A stretch of 6,483 nt of DNA, taken from the NCBI GenBank assembly GCA_015485755.1, contig WFTD01000058.1, positions 1 through 6,483 of the forward strand. The letters run 5' to 3'. A program made the translations under genes and the position numbers. Of the stretch, positions 5,372 through 6,483 are shown one piece after another. Within the stretch, counting starts at the first letter, position 1, and every line of letters starts with the position of its first letter. The notes beneath the pieces were generated by a model that was given only the letters and a program-made list of their open reading frames with translations, made no database searches and was not told the origin of the DNA. Source of the stretch: Patescibacteria group bacterium. Its GTDB lineage: Bacteria; Patescibacteriota; Patescibacteriia; S139-126.

Positions 5372-6483
5372 ATGCCAAAGTTAACCATCAAACAAATAAA
5401 TGGATATGAAATTTTAGATTCGCGAGGAAGGCCTACTATTGGAGTAAGGCTTATTTTATCAAATAACAAAGAAGTCTTGGCGGCTGTTCCCAGCGGAGCA
5501 TCTACTGGAAAACATGAGGCTTGGGAATTGAGAGATGGCGGTAAAAAATTTTTTGGTCAAGGAGTGCAAAAGGCGGTAAAGAATATAAATAGGATAATCG
5601 CCCCTATTTTGGTCGGTAAAAATGTTTCTGATCAAGTAGGTATTGACAGTTTATTGATTGCCCTTGACGGTACACCCAATAAATCTAGGTTGGGCGCTAA
5701 TGCTATTTTAGCTGTGTCATTAGCAGTGGCTCGAGCAGGAGCGATAGCCCAAAGCAAAGAGTTATTTGTTTATTTGGCTGACTGTTATGGTTTGCCTTTG
5801 CCGTCAAGGGTGGGAATTATGCCAATGCTAAATGTTTTAAATGGCGGTCGGCATGCTGACAATAATTTGGACATTCAAGAGTTTATGATAGTGCCTCAGC
5901 GAGGTAGTTTTAAGAATAAAATAAGAATGGCAGCTGAGGTTTACCAATCTTTAAAAAAGATTTTGCAAGCAAAAAAAATGTCAACTGGCTTGGGTGATGA
6001 AGGCGGATTTGCTCCAGATTTGTCTAGCAACGAAGAGGCTCTGCGTTTGCTGGTGCGGGCAATTAGTAGGGCTGGTTATAAGCCGGGCAAGGATATGTCA
6101 ATAGCTATTGATGCGGCTGCTTCTGAATTCTACCGAAAAGGAAAATATTATTTTGAAGGTCAGGCTTTGTCAGCTAAAAAACTTATAGCAATTTTTTCAA
6201 AATGGATAAAAAAATATCCAATTATTTCAATTGAAGATGGTTTGGCTGAAGATGATTGGAAAAATTGGCGGGAAATGACAGATCGGCTGGGAGCAAAGAT
6301 TATGTTGGTTGGTGATGATTTGTTTGTTACAAATCCTAAGCGTTTGAGTTATGGCATTGACCAGGGAGCGGCTAATTCTATTTTGATAAAATTGAACCAG
6401 ATCGGAACTGTCACTGAGACAGTTGCTACAATCAAATTGGCCCAGCATCACAAATACAAAACAATAATATCTCATCGTAGTGG
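5372..6483 (+). CDS. eno: Enolase, 5' part; runs off the window end
   Basis: The frame is open from ATG 5372, the base after the pseudopilin's TAA, to the window edge: 370 full codons plus two bases, so roughly the last 50-60 residues are missing. Enolase converts 2-phosphoglycerate to phosphoenolpyruvate in the cytoplasm and needs Mg2+. The catalytic set is intact: the SGASTG loop (41-46), His161, Glu170, Glu210 (in GDEGGF), metal ligands Asp247, Glu288 (SIEDGL) and Asp315 (GDDLF), catalytic Lys340 (ILIKLNQIG), and the SHRSG loop at the break. Departures from the consensus are Arg20 in DSRGRPT (normally Asn), Arg160 in NGGRHADN (normally Ala or Ser) and Lys47 after the STG loop (normally Glu). 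All lie near the active site but spare catalytic residues, so activity is expected. It is the second lower-glycolysis enzyme of this operon. There is no Shine-Dalgarno sequence, suggesting translational coupling to the pseudopilin gene. Confidence 0.97.
   Translation, partial: MPKLTIKQINGYEILDSRGRPTIGVRLILSNNKEVLAAVPSGASTGKHEAWELRDGGKKFFGQGVQKAVKNINRIIAPILVGKNVSDQVGIDSLLIALDGTPNKSRLGANAILAVSLAVARAGAIAQSKELFVYLADCYGLPLPSRVGIMPMLNVLNGGRHADNNLDIQEFMIVPQRGSFKNKIRMAAEVYQSLKKILQAKKMSTGLGDEGGFAPDLSSNEEALRLLVRAISRAGYKPGKDMSIAIDAAASEFYRKGKYYFEGQALSAKKLIAIFSKWIKKYPIISIEDGLAEDDWKNWREMTDRLGAKIMLVGDDLFVTNPKRLSYGIDQGAANSILIKLNQIGTVTETVATIKLAQHHKYKTIISHRS

Overview
The window is AT-rich bacterial DNA with every gene on the + strand. 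It holds six complete genes and the first 370 codons of a seventh, plus two promoters and one strong terminator. Several traits suggest a Candidate Phyla Radiation (Patescibacteria) genome of the Parcubacteria/Falkowbacteria kind: extremely tight gene packing, a membrane histidine kinase with a many-helix N-terminus, a type IV/II pseudopilin lying among glycolytic genes, and a divergent Pgk. This placement is an inference from gene style and context; there is no rRNA or other marker. Translation fits the standard bacterial code: no frame contains an internal TGA, and all six visible stops are TAA.

Region 1 (1-1079) is a single-gene unit. A promoter with a perfect TTGACA box and a strong Shine-Dalgarno sequence drive a 296-residue protein with a C-terminal Rossmann-type nucleotide-binding domain. 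It ends at a textbook GC-rich hairpin followed by a T-run.

Region 2 (1080 to the end and beyond) looks like one long operon. A promoter just after the terminator (TTGTGA, 16 bp, TATAAT) precedes a membrane-bound histidine kinase. The order then is: an unrecognised 242-residue protein whose start overlaps the kinase's end by 17 bases; a 59-residue HypC/HupF-like protein; phosphoglycerate kinase; a GspG-like pseudopilin; and enolase, cut by the window edge. After the kinase, genes are separated by 0-2 bases, and none of the internal starts I prefer has a visible Shine-Dalgarno sequence, which points to translational coupling.

Three things stand out. The HypC-like gene has no hydrogenase gene near it and has lost parts of the usual HypC motif while keeping Cys2. 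The Pgk has replaced three residues that normally line the 3-phosphoglycerate site. A sensor kinase, a secretion/pilus subunit and two lower-glycolysis enzymes share one apparent transcript. No mobile element, CRISPR array, tRNA or rRNA was seen.
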